A stretch of DNA of 64,000 nucleotides from Novosphingobium sp. Lineage in GTDB: Bacteria; Pseudomonadota; Alphaproteobacteria; Sphingomonadales; Sphingomonadaceae. Positions 1-9,305 of this stretch are shown one piece after another; the first letter of the stretch is position 1; every line of letters starts with the position of its first letter. The DNA is taken from assembly GCF_027486195.1 (NCBI RefSeq), contig NZ_JAIXPP010000016.1:1-64000 (forward strand), written 5' to 3'. The notes beneath the pieces were generated by a model. It saw only the letters and a program-made list of their open reading frames with translations. It searched no databases and was not told the origin of the DNA. A program made the position numbers and the translations under genes.

Positions 1-63
1 GGTCGCGCGCGGCGCGGCTGGGCGGCTGCCGCCCACCGGCTTTCCGAGGGACAACAAGTTCAC

Positions 64-831
64 ATGACGGGTAACAGACTGGCAGGACGCATCGCGCTGA
101 TCACCGGCGCTTCTTCGGGTCTCGGCGCGCATTTCGCGCGGCTCTATGCGGGCGAGGGCGCTGCCGTCGTCATCGGCGCGCGGCGCGTGGAGCGCATTGC
201 GGCCTTGGCGGATGAGATCAACGCGGGCGGCGGCAGGGCGCTGGCTGTCGCGCTCGATGTGAACGACGAGGCCTCGATCATCGCGGCCTTCGATGCGGCT
301 GAGGCTGAGATCGGCGTTCCCGATGTGGTCGTCGCCAATGCCGGGATCGTCGTGCCGGGCCGCGCGATCGACGTGCCGGCAGAGGGGATCCGCAGCGTGG
401 TCGAAACCAATTTCACCGGCGTCTACCTCACCGCGCGCGAGGGCGCCCGGCGGATGATCAAGGCGGGATCGAAGCAGAGCGAAAAGGGCCGCGTCATCCT
501 GATCGGCTCGATCACCTCGCACATGACCGGGCAGGGCGATGCCTCCTACGCCTCCACCAAGCTCGCCGTGCAGCACCTCGGCCGCCAGTTCGCGCAGGAA
601 TGGGCGCGGCTGGGGATCAGCGTCAACACGATCCAGCCCGGCTACATCAGCACCGAAATCGCTGGCGACTGGTTCGATACCGAAGGCGGCAAGGCCCAGA
701 TCAACACCTGGCCCCGCCGCCGCCTGACCGAGATCACCGCGCTCGATGAACCGATGGTGTTCTTCGCCAGCGATGCTGCGCGGCAGGTAACGGGCTCGCA
801 CATCACGGTGGACGACGGGCAGAGTTTGTAG
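64..831 (+). CDS. Short-chain dehydrogenase/reductase (classical SDR)
   Basis: A 255-residue protein with all the signatures of a classical NAD(P)-dependent SDR. The cofactor glycine motif TGASSGLG lies at residues 14-21, an NAG motif near residue 93, a catalytic serine in IGSITSH near 149, and the YASTK active site (Tyr-x-x-x-Lys) near 162. The length is that of a complete one-domain Rossmann enzyme, and the C-terminal DDGQSL tail is typical of the family. It should oxidise or reduce a hydroxyl/carbonyl substrate in the cytoplasm; the substrate cannot be told from sequence. A GAGGG stretch lies about 12 bases before the ATG. Its upstream neighbour is outside the window, so its operon is unknown. 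Confidence 0.9.
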   Translation: MTGNRLAGRIALITGASSGLGAHFARLYAGEGAAVVIGARRVERIAALADEINAGGGRALAVALDVNDEASIIAAFDAAEAEIGVPDVVVANAGIVVPGRAIDVPAEGIRSVVETNFTGVYLTAREGARRMIKAGSKQSEKGRVILIGSITSHMTGQGDASYASTKLAVQHLGRQFAQEWARLGISVNTIQPGYISTEIAGDWFDTEGGKAQINTWPRRRLTEITALDEPMVFFASDAARQVTGSHITVDDGQSL

Positions 832-895
832 GGGGCGGCGGCAGCAGGCATCGGGGCAAACGGAGATTTTACCATAGCCTGCTAAACCGCATGTC

Positions 896-1300
896 ATGCG
901 ATCACGGGGTAACCTGCGTCTTGTAGCGGCACGGCCAGAACGGCGTGCGCGTGCAGGCTTGCTTGGCAAGCATCGGAAGAGCCTCGGCGTGCTCACCTTG
1001 GCGGCAATTGTAGGAATCGGAACCGGAACTGCGAGCTTGGCGATCAACGATGGTGCGCTGGCGACCGCGAGAAACTGGGTAGGTTCGGCTGCGGTAAATC
1101 TCGGGTTGATGCGAAAGCGCGCGCCGCAGACGGGCGATCATTGGATCAGTTGCGATCAGGCGCGAGCCGCAGGCACCGTGCCACTGTACATCGGGGAACC
1201 CGGCTATCGTGTCAGCCTTGATGCGGATGCAGACGGGGTGGCTTGCGAGCCATACCGCTGGAGTGCGCTCTGGATGCACACGCGGCCAATCAAACCCTGA
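896..1300 (+). CDS. Membrane-anchored excalibur calcium-binding domain protein
   Basis: A 134-residue protein. The N-terminus is basic (several Arg), followed by one hydrophobic segment at about residues 30-50, probably a membrane anchor or uncleaved signal. The C-terminal 45 residues match the excalibur domain: a first Cys (ISCDQARAAG), a PLY..GEPGYR segment, and the calcium-loop-like LDADADGVACE with the second conserved Cys. Excalibur domains are extracellular and resemble EF-hand loops; their role here is unknown. The gene is convergent with the DsbD-like gene and only 3 bases separate the two stops. The start could also lie further in; the ATG at 896 keeps the basic region. Confidence 0.75.
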   Translation: MRSRGNLRLVAARPERRARAGLLGKHRKSLGVLTLAAIVGIGTGTASLAINDGALATARNWVGSAAVNLGLMRKRAPQTGDHWISCDQARAAGTVPLYIGEPGYRVSLDADADGVACEPYRWSALWMHTRPIKP

Positions 1301-1303
1301 ATG

Positions 1304-3385
1304 CTAGCTTGAGCCCCCCGGCAGCCCCGCCATGAAGTCCGCGCTCAGCACTTGCGGCAGCTTTTGCGGCTCGGCGGCCTTGGCCGGATACCACAGGTAA
1401 AGCGGCACGCCCGCTGCGCCCTGTTGCGCAAGGAAGCTGGTGATCTTGGGATCACGCCGCGTCCAATCGCCCACCAGCACGACGACGCCGGCCTTGCGGA
1501 AGGCACCGCGCGTGGTCTCGCGCTCGATCGCGGCGGCTTCGTTGACTTTGCAGGATAGGCACCAGTCTGCGGTGAAATAGGCGAACACCGGCTTGCCCTC
1601 AGCCCGCGCCGCAGCCAGCGCGGCCTCGCTGAAGGGCTTGGCATCGAGGAGGCCCGCTTCCACCGCGCCGCCGGGGCCTGCCGTGGCGAGGCGCGGCGTG
1701 GCGGCGAGGGCGAGAGCGGCCAGCGCGACGCTGCCGGGCAGGGCCCACTTCATCGTGCCGAGGCCCTGCCGCTGTGCGCGGCCGATCATGATCAGCAGCG
1801 CCACGACCAGCACGGCAAGCGCGATGGCACCTGCCGCATAAGCCGGTCCGCCCAGCCGCCACGCCAGCCAGCACAGCGCCAGCACCGTCAGCCCCATCGG
1901 CACGGCCATCGCGCGGCGAAAGCGCTCCATCCATGCGCCGGGTTTGGGCAGCAGTCGGCGCAGCGCAGGCACGAAGCCCAGCAGCAGGAACGGCAGCGCG
2001 AGGCCGAAACCGAGCGCGGCGAAGACCGCCATCGCAGCCCATGCCGGCAAGACCAGCGCGGCGCCGACCGCAGCGGCCATGAACGGGCCGGTGCAGGGCG
2101 TGGCGACGAAAGCAGCCAGCAGACCGGTGCCGAACGCGCCGACCCAGCCACCCTTGCCTGTGCCGCCGCCGCTTTCGATGGAAAGGCCGGGCAGCTCATA
2201 AAGCCCCATGAAGTTCGCCGTGATCGCGACCGCGAGGAGCAGCAGGAGCGCGACGACGCCCGGGTCCTGCAACTGGAATGCCCAGCCGACTTGCGTGCCC
2301 GCCGCGCGCAATGCCAGCATCGCCGCGCCGAGGCCCATGCACGCCAGCATCACGCCGGCGGTGTAGGCCAGGCCTTCGACATGCGCGTTATGACTGCCTG
2401 CGCGGGCCAGCGCCATCGCCTTGAGGCTGAGGATCGGGAAGACGCAGGGCATGACGTTGAGGATGAGCCCGCCCACGAGCGCGCCAAGGATGGCGAGCAC
2501 CAGCGTGGCGGCGGAGAACGGTGCGGGCGCACTCCCCTTGCCGAGCGGTGTGCCGCCCGTCGGCACCGCGCCGGGTGCGGCGGTGAAGGCAATTCCGCCG
2601 AGCGATTCGCCCTTCGCGCCGGTGCCCAGCGACAGCACGCCGGAGAGCGTGGCGGGCGGCTCTGGCGAGGGGAAGGCAGCCTTGGCGAGCTCGATCACGA
2701 GAGTATCGCCCACGCGGCTGAACGCTTGCGGTTTTGCGTAGCTCGCCACGCCCTGCGCATCGATGAAGAAGTGCGGTTCGCCAATGGCGGCGCCCGCCGG
2801 GAAGGGCAGCGCAATGCGCCAGCCGGTGGGGGATGCTGCGAAGGTGCCTTGCCGGTCGAGCGGGGCAGGCAGCGCGGCGCGCCAGCCATCGAAGCGCGCA
2901 TCCGCAGCACCGCTGCCCACGGTGACGGTGCCCTGCAACGTCGCGCTTTCGGGCACGCAGATCGCGTCGGTGCAGGCGAGCCAATTGGCCTTGGCGCTGA
3001 TCGGCAGCGTGGTGCCGGGGGCAGCATCTTTAGGTACGGTGAAGGGCACGAGCACGGCGTAGTCATGCTCGTAGACATGGTTCATCAAGCCCTGCAGCAG
3101 CAGCGTCTGCGGCACGGGGAATTCGAGCGCGCCGGTGCCAGCGCCCGGCGGCAGGGTCCATTCGAGCGTGATCGGCAGGCCGGCATCGCCGGGATTGGTC
3201 CAATAGCCGTGCCAGCCCTTGTCCGGCTGCATCAGCACCGCGAGGGTGATCGTCTCGCCGGGCTTTGCGGGCCGCTCGGCGAGCAGCGAGGCGCGGATGT
3301 GTGGCCCTTGCGCCGCAGCGGGCGGGCCAGCCAGCGCTAGCCAGCAGGCCGCGAGCAGAAGGGCGATGTTTCGCAGGAATGCCAT
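1304..3385 (-). CDS. dsbD: Thiol:disulfide interchange protein, DsbD family
   Basis: A 693-residue inner-membrane electron carrier that passes reducing power from cytoplasmic thioredoxin to periplasmic thiol proteins. The order is: signal peptide (residues 1-25, ending PPAAAQ), a periplasmic DsbD-alpha-like domain with a Cys pair around ACTDAICVPE, a central domain of about eight membrane segments with the redox Cys motifs NVMPCVFP and ATPCTGPF, and a C-terminal thioredoxin fold with the active site ADWCLSCK. All three redox modules are present, so the protein should be active. Length and order also fit the ScsB-like branch, so the symbol is given at family level. It stands alone on the minus strand. 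Confidence 0.9.
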   Translation of the reverse strand: MAFLRNIALLLAACWLALAGPPAAAQGPHIRASLLAERPAKPGETITLAVLMQPDKGWHGYWTNPGDAGLPITLEWTLPPGAGTGALEFPVPQTLLLQGLMNHVYEHDYAVLVPFTVPKDAAPGTTLPISAKANWLACTDAICVPESATLQGTVTVGSGAADARFDGWRAALPAPLDRQGTFAASPTGWRIALPFPAGAAIGEPHFFIDAQGVASYAKPQAFSRVGDTLVIELAKAAFPSPEPPATLSGVLSLGTGAKGESLGGIAFTAAPGAVPTGGTPLGKGSAPAPFSAATLVLAILGALVGGLILNVMPCVFPILSLKAMALARAGSHNAHVEGLAYTAGVMLACMGLGAAMLALRAAGTQVGWAFQLQDPGVVALLLLLAVAITANFMGLYELPGLSIESGGGTGKGGWVGAFGTGLLAAFVATPCTGPFMAAAVGAALVLPAWAAMAVFAALGFGLALPFLLLGFVPALRRLLPKPGAWMERFRRAMAVPMGLTVLALCWLAWRLGGPAYAAGAIALAVLVVALLIMIGRAQRQGLGTMKWALPGSVALAALALAATPRLATAGPGGAVEAGLLDAKPFSEAALAAARAEGKPVFAYFTADWCLSCKVNEAAAIERETTRGAFRKAGVVVLVGDWTRRDPKITSFLAQQGAAGVPLYLWYPAKAAEPQKLPQVLSADFMAGLPGGSS

Positions 3386-3573
3386 ATGCCTCGTCTATCG
3401 CACCGCAATCGCTTTGGCCACCTGCCCGCCCGGCTCCGGCGCCCCCGGTGCCTTTGCGGGCAAGCAGCTACGCGAGGCCTCTTGCGCGCATGCGCCGCCG
3501 GGGCCATCACGCAGCGGCCCGGCCCGGAGCAGGCGACTCCGGTTCGGCCAAGTACCGAGAAAGGTTACCTCCT

Positions 3574-5283
3574 ATGGCGCTTCGCACGTTCCGGTCCGTC
3601 ACTCTGGGCGCGGCTGCGCTCGCCGCCGTGATCGTCCTGCCGCACTGCGGGCTGGCACGTCCGGCCGCGAAACGGGCACCGGCACCGGCGGCTGCTCCTG
3701 CGGTCCTGCCGGCCGCGAATGCGCCCAAGCTCATCGTCGCGATCTCCATCGACCAGTTCTCGGCAGACCTTTTCGCGCAGTACCGCTCGCACTTTACCGG
3801 CGGCCTGGCGCGGCTCGCCACAGGCGCGGTGTTTCCGGCGGGCTATCAGAGCCATGCCGCGACCGAGACCTGCCCGGGCCACTCCACGATCCTGACCGGG
3901 GTGCACCCCGCGCGCAGCGGGATCATCGCCAACACCTGGATCGACCAGTCAGTCGCGCGCGGCAAGAAGGCCGTCTACTGCGCCGAGGACGAGACTCAGG
4001 CGGCGGCGGACCCAAAGGACTATGTCGCCTCGGTCGGTCACCTCCTCGTCCCCACGCTGGGTGAGCGGGTCAAGGCGCTCTGGCCGACCAGCCGCAATGT
4101 CGCCGTTTCAGGCAAGGACCGCGCCGCGCTGATGATGGGCGGCCATGTGATCGACAGCGTCTACTGGTGGAAGGGCGCAGGCTTCACCTCGCTCGACGGG
4201 CGCGCGCTGACCCCGGCGGCGGTGAACGAGAACAAGGCGCTTGGCGAAGTGCTGAGCGCGGGCGCGCCGGAGTTTTCGCTGCCTGACTGGTGCAAGGCCA
4301 AGGACCGTGCCGTGCCGCTGAGCAGCACGTTTGCGGTTGGCACCGGCCGCTTTGCGCTGGCCCCGGGCGACAAGAACGGCTTCCGCGCCTCGCCGCGGCT
4401 CGACCGCGCGACGATCGATCTCGCGACCGAACTGGTGGACGAGAACAAGCTTGGCAAGGGCGCGACGCCCGATGTGCTGTCAGTCAGCCTTTCCGCAACG
4501 GATTATGTCGGCCACGGCTATGGCACCGAAGGCAGCGAGATGTGCATCCAGATGCAGCAGCTCGATCTGGCACTGGGCGATTTCTTCGTGGCGCTGGACC
4601 AGCGCGGGATCGACTATGCCGTGGTGCTGACGGCCGATCACGGCGGGTTCGATATGCCCGAGCGGCTGGGCGAGCAGGCGCTGCCCGCCTCACACCGGGT
4701 GAGCAAATCGCTCCTGCCCGAAGCGCTGAGCGCGGCGGTGGCGGCCAAGACCGGGCTCGATCCGAGCGGCCTCATCCTCTCCGATGGTGCTTCGGGCGAT
4801 ATCTGGCTGCGGCGCGAACTGGCGCCAGCAGACAAGGCCCGCGCCCTCGCAGCGCTGAAAGCCGTGCTGGTGTCCGATCCTGACGTGGCTGCGGCCTTCA
4901 CGGCCGATGAAATCGAGGCAGCGCCTGCCGGAACCGGTTCGCCCGAGAACTGGCCGCTGATCGCGCGCGCCAAGGCCTCGTTCTATCGCCCGCGCTCGGG
5001 CGATCTCGTGCTGATGCTGAAGCGCGGAGTGGTGCCGATTCCGGTGCCGGGGCCGGGCTATGTCGCGACGCATGGCTCGCCATGGGATTATGATCGGCGC
5101 GTGCCGATGCTGTTCTGGCGCAAGGGGATGGCCTCCTTCGAACAGCCCAGCCCGGTCGAAACGGTGGACATCGCCCCCACGCTTGCGGCACTGATCGGCC
5201 TGCCGGTTCCGGCCGGCGCGTTCGACGGGCGCTGCCTCGATCTCGATGCGGGCACTGGCGATACTTGCGGAGCACGGCCATGA
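3574..5283 (+). CDS. PafA-like alkaline phosphatase family protein, periplasmic
   Basis: A 569-residue secreted phosphatase of the alkaline phosphatase superfamily. A signal peptide covers about residues 1-28 (MALRTFRSVTLGAAALAAV...). The metal-site Asp is in VAISIDQFSADLF, and the nucleophile is the Thr in AATETCPGHSTILTG, as in the PafA/phosphate-irrepressible group. Other metal ligands are visible in VLTADHGGFDMPE and ATHGSPWDYD. It should release phosphate from organic phosphoesters in the periplasm. The reading frame is open further upstream to 3265, but the ATG at 3574 has a GAGAAAGG ribosome site and begins the signal peptide. Its TGA overlaps the start of the next gene (ATGA), so the two are probably co-translated. 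Confidence 0.88.
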   Translation: MALRTFRSVTLGAAALAAVIVLPHCGLARPAAKRAPAPAAAPAVLPAANAPKLIVAISIDQFSADLFAQYRSHFTGGLARLATGAVFPAGYQSHAATETCPGHSTILTGVHPARSGIIANTWIDQSVARGKKAVYCAEDETQAAADPKDYVASVGHLLVPTLGERVKALWPTSRNVAVSGKDRAALMMGGHVIDSVYWWKGAGFTSLDGRALTPAAVNENKALGEVLSAGAPEFSLPDWCKAKDRAVPLSSTFAVGTGRFALAPGDKNGFRASPRLDRATIDLATELVDENKLGKGATPDVLSVSLSATDYVGHGYGTEGSEMCIQMQQLDLALGDFFVALDQRGIDYAVVLTADHGGFDMPERLGEQALPASHRVSKSLLPEALSAAVAAKTGLDPSGLILSDGASGDIWLRRELAPADKARALAALKAVLVSDPDVAAAFTADEIEAAPAGTGSPENWPLIARAKASFYRPRSGDLVLMLKRGVVPIPVPGPGYVATHGSPWDYDRRVPMLFWRKGMASFEQPSPVETVDIAPTLAALIGLPVPAGAFDGRCLDLDAGTGDTCGARP

Positions 5284-6518
5284 GCGAGACACCCAGAAAC
5301 CAGACGATGACCTCTGACATCGTGATCATCGGCGGCGGGCTCGTCGGGATGACGCTCGCCATCGGTCTCGCCAAGGCGGGCATCCCCAGCGTGGTGATCG
5401 ACAGCTCCGACCCCTCGGCGCAGACCGCCGAAGGCTTCGATGGCCGCGCCTCGGCGATTTCGACCGCGAGCTGGAATCTCTACAGCCATCTCGGCCTTGC
5501 CGAGGTGCTCGAGCCGCTGGGCTGCCCGATCGATTCGATCGCTGTGACGGACGGGATGAAGCCCGGGCGGATCGATTTCCAGCCCGCCCCCGGAGACGGC
5601 TCGCTGGGCCGCATGTTCGCCAACCGCGATCTGCGCGTGGCGATGTACGATGCGGCGGCGAAGGAGGACCTCATCACCTTCCTGCCCAATGCGCGAGTGG
5701 CGGAGCGGGAGCGCGATGCGCATGGCGTGGCGGTGACGCTCGCCGATGGCCGCGTGATCAAGGGGCGCCTCATGGTGGGCGCCGAAGGCCGCGCATCGCC
5801 AACGCGTGACGAGGCAGGCTTCACCGCTGCGCGCTGGAGCTATGGCCACCGCGCGATGATCGTGGGGCTGGCGCATGCGAAGCCGCACGGCAACGTGGCG
5901 TGGGAAATCTTCTATCCGGCGGGGCCTTTCGCGCTGCTGCCGCTGCTCGACGATGCTGACGGCAATCACCGCTCCGCGCTGGTGTGGACGGTGAGCGAGA
6001 AGGATGCGCCCGGCGCGATGGCGCTGCCCGATGGCGCATTCCAGAGCGCGGTGCAGGAACGTATGGGCGATGTGCTGGGGCAAGTGCGGCTGATGGGGCC
6101 GCGCTCTTCCTGGCCGCTCAATTTCCACCACACCGCGCGGATGGTGTCAGACCGGCTCGCGCTCGTCGGCGATGCTGCGCACGGGATGCACCCGATTGCC
6201 GGGCAGGGGCTGAACCTTGGCCTGCGCGATGTGGCGGCGCTGGTGGAAGTGCTGACCGACGGCATGCGGCTGGGGCTCGATCCGGGCGATGCGCAGCTGC
6301 TGGCGCGCTACGAACGCTGGCGCGCGGCGGATACCTTCATGGTCTCGGCGGCGACCGATGTGTTGACGCGGCTGTTTGGCGTTCCGGGGCGCTTGCCTTC
6401 GGCGATCCGGCGGCTGGGCATGGCGGGCGTGCAGCGCATTCCGGCGCTCAAGCGCTTCTTCATGGACGAGGCACGCGGCATGAGCGGCGCGCTGCCGAGC
6501 CTGCTGCAGCAAGCCTGA
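5280..6518 (+). CDS. UbiH/UbiF/COQ6-type FAD-dependent hydroxylase
   Basis: A 412-residue flavoprotein monooxygenase, probably one of the ring hydroxylases of ubiquinone synthesis. It has the N-terminal FAD dinucleotide motif IIGGGLVGMTLAIGLAKAG and the second FAD motif VGDAAHGMHPIAGQGLNLG characteristic of the UbiH/UbiF family. Length is normal. An in-frame TTG at 5265 exists, but the ATG at 5280 overlaps the phosphatase stop by 4 bases (ATGA), the usual arrangement for coupling. Alphaproteobacteria often carry only one or two such hydroxylases with relaxed position specificity, so the exact carbon hydroxylated is not assigned. Confidence 0.88.
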   Translation: MSETPRNQTMTSDIVIIGGGLVGMTLAIGLAKAGIPSVVIDSSDPSAQTAEGFDGRASAISTASWNLYSHLGLAEVLEPLGCPIDSIAVTDGMKPGRIDFQPAPGDGSLGRMFANRDLRVAMYDAAAKEDLITFLPNARVAERERDAHGVAVTLADGRVIKGRLMVGAEGRASPTRDEAGFTAARWSYGHRAMIVGLAHAKPHGNVAWEIFYPAGPFALLPLLDDADGNHRSALVWTVSEKDAPGAMALPDGAFQSAVQERMGDVLGQVRLMGPRSSWPLNFHHTARMVSDRLALVGDAAHGMHPIAGQGLNLGLRDVAALVEVLTDGMRLGLDPGDAQLLARYERWRAADTFMVSAATDVLTRLFGVPGRLPSAIRRLGMAGVQRIPALKRFFMDEARGMSGALPSLLQQA

Positions 6519-6536
6519 TTGCGCGGTTTTTTACCG

Positions 6537-6692
6537 ATTTCTCGCAGAGACGCGGAGGGAAAGAAGAGCGCAGAGATGTCGCGAACTTGGCGAAGCCGCT
6601 TTCCTGACTGAGGTTGTTCACCGCGCGGTGCGTTTACGGCGCAGGACTTCCTCCTTTGCGGTCCTCTTTTCCTCCGCGTCTCTGCGAGAAAC
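6537..6692. repeat. MITE/REP-like element with 21-bp terminal inverted repeats
   Basis: The sequence tttctcgcagagacgcggag near 6537-6560 returns as its reverse complement near 6670-6692. The arms match over about 21 bases and enclose roughly 110 bp without a gene. The element lies exactly between two convergent genes. The motif CGCAGAGACGC(G/A)GAGG is, from general knowledge, a dispersed repeat in many environmental proteobacteria. Its transcript could fold into one long hairpin and end transcription from both sides. No transposase is present, so if it moves it does so through enzymes supplied from elsewhere. Confidence 0.65.
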
Positions 6693-6695
6693 GGC

Positions 6696-7592
6696 TTACT
6701 CTGTTTGCGTTGCCGCTGCGGAGGGTGCGTCGACTGGAGCCACAGCATCTGGCTTAGCCACAACCGGCGGTGTCGGCGGGAAGGAGAGCGCGGCGGTTTC
6801 GAGCTGATCAAGTGCGTGCTGCGCAGCCGCGAAATCGCGGGCGTGGGCGAGCCATTCGGTCGCGGCATCCTTGCCTGGCATCCGCTCGACTTCGGCGATG
6901 GCGACATCGATGCGGCCCCCGGCCAGCGCCTCGTGCACGCGCATCGCGCGGCTTTCGGCGGTGGGGGAGGGGCTGTCGGCATGGCGGATGACAAAGAGTT
7001 CGCTCATTTGGCGCGTCAGCCAGTCCCACGTGCCTTCGCTCTGCGCGCCGCCGGTTAGCTGCGGGCTGATCTTCTCGAAGGTTTCGTTCAGCATGGCGAG
7101 CGTCATCGGCTTCTGGGCGGCGGCGATCACGCGGTCCACGGCGGATTGCTGGGTGCTGCCGAAGCGCACGCGCAACTGGGCTTCAAGGTAACCAAGCGGC
7201 TGTCCGCGCTCGATCGCGCGGCGGGCGGCGAAGGCGACCAGCAGGGCTTCGGCCTGCGTGGCCTGACCGGCTGCGGCGACGGCCTGCTGGTTGAGTTCGG
7301 CAAGGCGCTGCTCGAGCACGGAGACCTTGGCAGCGGCGGCGGTGAGCGCGGCATCGGTCGCTGCGAGGTTGGCGGTGGTCTGCGCTGCGGCCTGCGACAT
7401 CGAGGCCGAGGGCGCGGGGATTGGCGAGGCAGCAAGGCCCGAGACGTGGACTTCGAGCCAGCCGGTCTTCCAGCCGTACCAAGCGCCGCCAGCGAGCGCT
7501 GCGAGGATGAAGAGGACAGCCAGCACCGCCCGCCCGCGACCAGTCCGGTTGCGTTGCAGAGCTAGGGGCGAACCAAAGGTCATGTCCTGCAT
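6696..7592 (-). CDS. Mitofilin-like inner-membrane protein in heme operon
   Basis: A 298-residue protein with a basic N-terminus, one membrane segment at about residues 22-42 (AVLAVLFILAALAGGAWYGW), then a long helical, Ala/Gln-rich stretch likely to form a coiled coil (about residues 65-125), then a globular helical region. This matches the COG4223-type mitofilin homologues that sit next to hemD in alphaproteobacteria. No enzymatic motif is seen; the family is thought to act in membrane organisation. It is third in the hemC-hemD operon, 18 bases after hemD. A second in-frame ATG at 7583 is possible, and the ribosome site does not decide between them. Confidence 0.75.
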   Translation of the reverse strand: MQDMTFGSPLALQRNRTGRGRAVLAVLFILAALAGGAWYGWKTGWLEVHVSGLAASPIPAPSASMSQAAAQTTANLAATDAALTAAAAKVSVLEQRLAELNQQAVAAAGQATQAEALLVAFAARRAIERGQPLGYLEAQLRVRFGSTQQSAVDRVIAAAQKPMTLAMLNETFEKISPQLTGGAQSEGTWDWLTRQMSELFVIRHADSPSPTAESRAMRVHEALAGGRIDVAIAEVERMPGKDAATEWLAHARDFAAAQHALDQLETAALSFPPTPPVVAKPDAVAPVDAPSAAATQTE

Positions 7593-7610
7593 AGGATCAT
7601 TTTTCAGTTG

Positions 7611-8303
7611 TTAGTGTCCTCTTGGTGACACTTTCTCGCACATTTGCACGGCGAGTGCCAGCACTGCTTGATCGGTACGTGTCTCTGCGATTTCAATGTG
7701 TTGCCAGCCGAGCCCCGCCATGGACCCGATTCGTGAGGCAAGGCAGGCCAGCGCGATCTGCCCGCGAGCCACGCCGATCCGGTCCGATTCTGCGGCGAAA
7801 TGAGCGGCGGCTTCTCCGGAATGCAGCAGCACAACGGCGGGTTTCGCCAGCATGTGGATGAGCGCAGGCGGCATCGGCAGGCCGGCAGCGGCATAGACCA
7901 CCACATCGTCGACCTCGACGCTTTCGGGCATGGCGAGCGGCACGCGCTTTTCGCCGGCAAGGCGCAGATAGCGGCCCGGCGGCAGGGCGGAAACCATCGG
8001 CTGCAGGCCGCCTTCGCCAATCGATGCCACGGTGAAACCGGCCGCGCGCCCGGCCTCTGCGGTGGCCGCGCCGACAGCGTGGACGGGCAGGCCCCTCAGC
8101 CGCGCAAGGCCCTCGCCGCCGAGGCGGAACACGTTGGCGCTGCCGACGAGCAGCGCGCGGTAAGGCTCGGGATCGGGGGCGGTCCACTGCGCGGGAGCCA
8201 TGTCGAACAGCGGAAACGGCTGCGCATCAAGGCCGAGCGTCCGCGCGGCAGCCACGGTGGCGGCGTTGCCCGGTTCGGGGCGGATCACGATCACCGGGAT
8301 CAT
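7611..8303 (-). CDS. hemD: Uroporphyrinogen-III synthase
   Basis: A 230-residue protein that starts [17 protein letters not shown], the typical HemD opening (RP-x-PGN). HemD closes and inverts ring D of hydroxymethylbilane to give uroporphyrinogen III, the common precursor of heme, vitamin B12 and bacteriochlorophyll. The family is poorly conserved, so the main support is this N-terminus, the correct length for the two-lobed fold, the [13 protein letters not shown] segment and the position directly after hemC (12 bases apart). It is therefore co-transcribed with the enzyme that makes its unstable substrate. Confidence 0.88.
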   Translation of the reverse strand: MIPVIVIRPEPGNAATVAAARTLGLDAQPFPLFDMAPAQWTAPDPEPYRALLVGSANVFRLGGEGLARLRGLPVHAVGAATAEAGRAAGFTVASIGEGGLQPMVSALPPGRYLRLAGEKRVPLAMPESVEVDDVVVYAAAGLPMPPALIHMLAKPAVVLLHSGEAAAHFAAESDRIGVARGQIALACLASRIGSMAGLGWQHIEIAETRTDQAVLALAVQMCEKVSPRGH

Positions 8304-8315
8304 CCCCGGGTGGCC

Positions 8316-9260
8316 TCAGCTGCCGGTGAAGTGGCGGCGAATGGCCTCGGGCGCGCTGGCCAGCAGGGTGCGGGCGAGCGCGGCGGGGCCATCGCTGTCG
8401 CCCGCCGGGAAGGTGGCGCTCGCCTCGATCCGCTCCGCTCCATCGGGGCTGAACAGCGCGGCGCGCAGCGTCAGGTCCGTGCCCTCGGCGGTGGTGAGCA
8501 GCGCGATCGGGCTGTGGCAGGTGCCGCCAAGGCCGCGCAGCAGGGCGCGTTCGGCCATCACGGCGGCGTGGCTCGGCTTGTGATCGATGGCATCGAGCAG
8601 CGCGACGAGATCGGCGCGGGCGGCGAGGCATTCGACGCCGATAGCGCCCTGCGCAGGGGCGGGGAGCCAGGTGTCGGACGGGAGCGGGCTGCCAACCGCG
8701 CTTTGGCCCAGCCGGTTGAGCCCGGCAGCGGCGAGCAGCGTGACGTCCGCCTCACCCGCTTCGAGTTTGCCGAGGCGAGTCGCGACATTGCCGCGGAAGC
8801 CGACCACGGTGAGATCGGGGCGGGCGTGGAGCATCTGCGCGGCGCGCCGCGGGGCACTGGTGCCGACCCGTGCGCCGGCGGGAATGGCCGCCACGCTCTC
8901 CGCGCCGACCAGCACATCGCGCACATCCTCACGCGGGAGCACGGCGGCGATCATCAGCGTGGCTGGGCGCTCGGTTTCCACATCCTTCATCGAATGGACC
9001 GCGAAATCGATGCTGCCATCGGCCAGCCAGGCATCGAGTTCCTTGGTCCACAGCGCCTTCCCGCCGATTTCGGCGAGCGGGCGATCAAGCACCTGATCGC
9101 CGCTGGCAACCACGGTGACAAGTTCGATCACATCCTCCTCCCAGCCATGCGCGGCGCAGAGCCGGCGGCGGGTTTCCTCGGCCTGAGCCATGGCGAGCGG
9201 AGAGCGGCGCGTACCCAGTTTGAGCGGGTTTGCAGCGGTGGGCGTTATGGGCGTGTTCAT
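8316..9260 (-). CDS. hemC: Hydroxymethylbilane synthase (porphobilinogen deaminase)
   Basis: A 314-residue enzyme that joins four porphobilinogens into hydroxymethylbilane. Visible hallmarks: [13 protein letters not shown] near residue 14, the catalytic region [24 protein letters not shown], the substrate-binding segment [12 protein letters not shown], and the cofactor-attachment Cys in [10 protein letters not shown] near residue 250, which carries the dipyrromethane primer. Length is normal. It begins the hemC-hemD-mitofilin-like operon and is divergent from tsaD with a 45-bp gap, which must hold both promoters. Confidence 0.95.
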   Translation of the reverse strand: MNTPITPTAANPLKLGTRRSPLAMAQAEETRRRLCAAHGWEEDVIELVTVVASGDQVLDRPLAEIGGKALWTKELDAWLADGSIDFAVHSMKDVETERPATLMIAAVLPREDVRDVLVGAESVAAIPAGARVGTSAPRRAAQMLHARPDLTVVGFRGNVATRLGKLEAGEADVTLLAAAGLNRLGQSAVGSPLPSDTWLPAPAQGAIGVECLAARADLVALLDAIDHKPSHAAVMAERALLRGLGGTCHSPIALLTTAEGTDLTLRAALFSPDGAERIEASATFPAGDSDGPAALARTLLASAPEAIRRHFTGS

Positions 9261-9305
9261 GCGTCACTTGCCGTAACGGGGAATGTCTCTAAGGGAAAGT
9301 CTCCC

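Noticed and set aside
7800..9305. Upstream extension of the tsaD frame
   Set aside because: It runs antisense to hemD and hemC. TsaD proteins start at the ATG at 9306, which has a good ribosome site.
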